The notes beneath the pieces are model-generated. The model did no database searches, was not told the origin of the DNA, and saw only the letters and a list, made by a program, of their open reading frames with translations. Of a stretch of DNA of 7,224 nt, positions 6,395 through 7,224 are shown piece after piece. Location of the stretch: positions 1 through 7,224 of the forward strand of contig DAOVDO010000050.1 of assembly GCA_030669525.1 (NCBI GenBank), in the 5' to 3' direction. The DNA comes from Dehalococcoidia bacterium (GTDB lineage: Bacteria; Chloroflexota; Dehalococcoidia; GIF9; AB-539-J10). Position numbers and translations under genes: made by a program. Numbering within the stretch: position 1 is the first letter of the stretch; every line of letters begins with the position of its first letter.

Positions 6395-6491
6395 TTCACC
6401 CACTGGATAAGCCAGCAGGCTTCACTATTACCGGATGTAATAGGTAACGGACAACTAAATAAATAATGTAAACGGATAAAGGAGCAGAGAA

Positions 6492-7224
6492 ATGGCAGGG
6501 GTTACATCTTATGGAGCATATATACCGCTATACCGATTAAGCCGAGCTGAAATTGCCAGGGCCTGGGGTGTAGCCGAGACACCGGGAGAGAAGGCTGTCG
6601 CCAACTATGATGAAGATAGCCTCACCATGGCTGTAGCTGCAGCCAGGGATTGCATAACAGGGATAGACCCTAAAAGTATCGAAGGGGTGTACTTTGCCTC
6701 AACTACCTCACCTTACAAGGAAAAGCAGTCCGCCGCTACTATAGCCACCATTCTGGGCCTGAACAGGGAGGCATTTACAGTGGACTTCTCTGGATCCCTG
6801 AGATGCGGAACGAATGCACTGAGAGCCGCTATGGATGCTGTAAATAGTGGCTCAGCCAAAAGTATTTTAGTGTGTGCGTCGGATGTCCGCCTGGGATATC
6901 CTGCTGGAGGAAATGAATTGGCTTTTGGCGATGGTGCTGCTGCCCTTCTGGTAGGAGATATTGGAGTTATCGCTGAAATTGAAGGTAGCTACACTCTTCA
7001 CGATGAGATTCAAGATGTATGGAGATCAGATAGAGACTCTTTCGTCCGTTCCGGGGAGGACCGCTTTATCCTGGTAGAAGGATATAGCAGAGTCATTCAC
7101 GAGGCAGTTACTGCTGCCTTAAAGAAATTTAACCTGACCGCGAAAGATTTCTCTAAGGCTGTCTTCTACTCTCCCGACCAGAGGCAGCTCGGTATAGTAT
7201 CCCGGAAGCTGGGTTTTGAATGGA
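6492..7224 (+). CDS. HMG-CoA synthase-like condensing enzyme, cut by the right edge
   Basis: The first 244 residues are present. Start ATG 6492 follows AAAGGAG (6478-6484) at ideal spacing. The protein belongs to the thiolase-fold HMG-CoA synthase family, closest in style to archaeal-type HMG-CoA synthases: N-terminal GVTSYGAYIPLYRL (3-16), DEDSLTMAVAAARD (40-53), the nucleophile cysteine C105 in SLRCGTNALRAAMD (102-115), and GGNELAFGDGAAALLVGD (139-156). By eye, the catalytic Glu of true synthases (in a SES-like motif after the VYF strand) aligns with T71 of FASTTSPY (68-75). The catalytic His (FHxP-type motif) aligns with Y226 of VFYSPDQ (224-230). The cysteine alone is kept, so the enzyme may catalyse a different acyl-CoA condensation. 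Such genes often sit beside a thiolase and a DUF35/OB-fold zinc protein, which would lie outside the window. It is probably unrelated to the sulfur genes. Confidence 0.88.
   Translation, partial: MAGVTSYGAYIPLYRLSRAEIARAWGVAETPGEKAVANYDEDSLTMAVAAARDCITGIDPKSIEGVYFASTTSPYKEKQSAATIATILGLNREAFTVDFSGSLRCGTNALRAAMDAVNSGSAKSILVCASDVRLGYPAGGNELAFGDGAAALLVGDIGVIAEIEGSYTLHDEIQDVWRSDRDSFVRSGEDRFILVEGYSRVIHEAVTAALKKFNLTAKDFSKAVFYSPDQRQLGIVSRKLGFEW

Noticed and set aside
1..7224. CRISPR array, tRNA, rRNA, insertion sequence or attachment site
   Set aside because: I saw no regularly spaced repeats, cloverleaf, transposase motif or terminal inverted repeats. Gaps between genes are all shorter than 220 bases.

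Overview
This window of about 47-48% GC (estimated by eye) has every recognisable gene on the + strand. It carries a sulfur-metabolism cluster flanked by two genes cut by the window edges. The best-identified gene is a dissimilatory-type ATP sulfurylase (Sat). Around it are an arylsulfotransferase-like beta-propeller protein, two TauE/SafE-family anion permeases and three small proteins, two of them membrane proteins. A 3-hydroxy-3-methylglutaryl-CoA synthase-like gene begins near the right edge. This fits an anaerobic, sulfur-metabolising bacterium, possibly Dehalococcoidia/Chloroflexota or Desulfobacterota. That placement is an inference from gene content only; the window has no rRNA or other taxonomic marker.

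Layout. Bases 2-169 are the last 55 codons of an unidentified gene. Bases 170-387 are a leader region without a gene; it ends in a strong ribosome binding site that can fold into a short hairpin. Next come the arylsulfotransferase-like gene (388-1527), sat (1643-2902), a 102-residue soluble protein of unknown function (2954-3262), TauE/SafE permease 1 (3264-4379) and a three-helix membrane protein (4385-4819). From sat to 4819 the gaps are 51, 1 and 5 bases, so this part is very likely one transcript. A 187-base gap follows, with a perfect 8-bp inverted repeat beside a TATAAT box. A second module follows: a 94-residue two-helix protein (5007-5291) overlapping TauE/SafE permease 2 (5288-6358) by four bases. 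After a 133-base gap with a good extended -10 promoter candidate, the HMG-CoA synthase-like gene starts at 6492 and runs off the window.

How the genes may work together (inference). The permeases could move sulfate, sulfite or an organosulfonate. Sat interconverts sulfate + ATP and APS + pyrophosphate. The arylsulfotransferase-like protein could move sulfuryl groups between aryl sulfates and phenols. No APS reductase, Qmo or Dsr gene is visible, so the direction of Sat cannot be read from the window. The points most worth checking are the propeller protein's lack of an export signal beside sat, the pairing of each permease with its own small membrane partner, the unknown protein between sat and permease 1, and the apparent loss of two of the three catalytic residues in the HMG-CoA synthase homologue.
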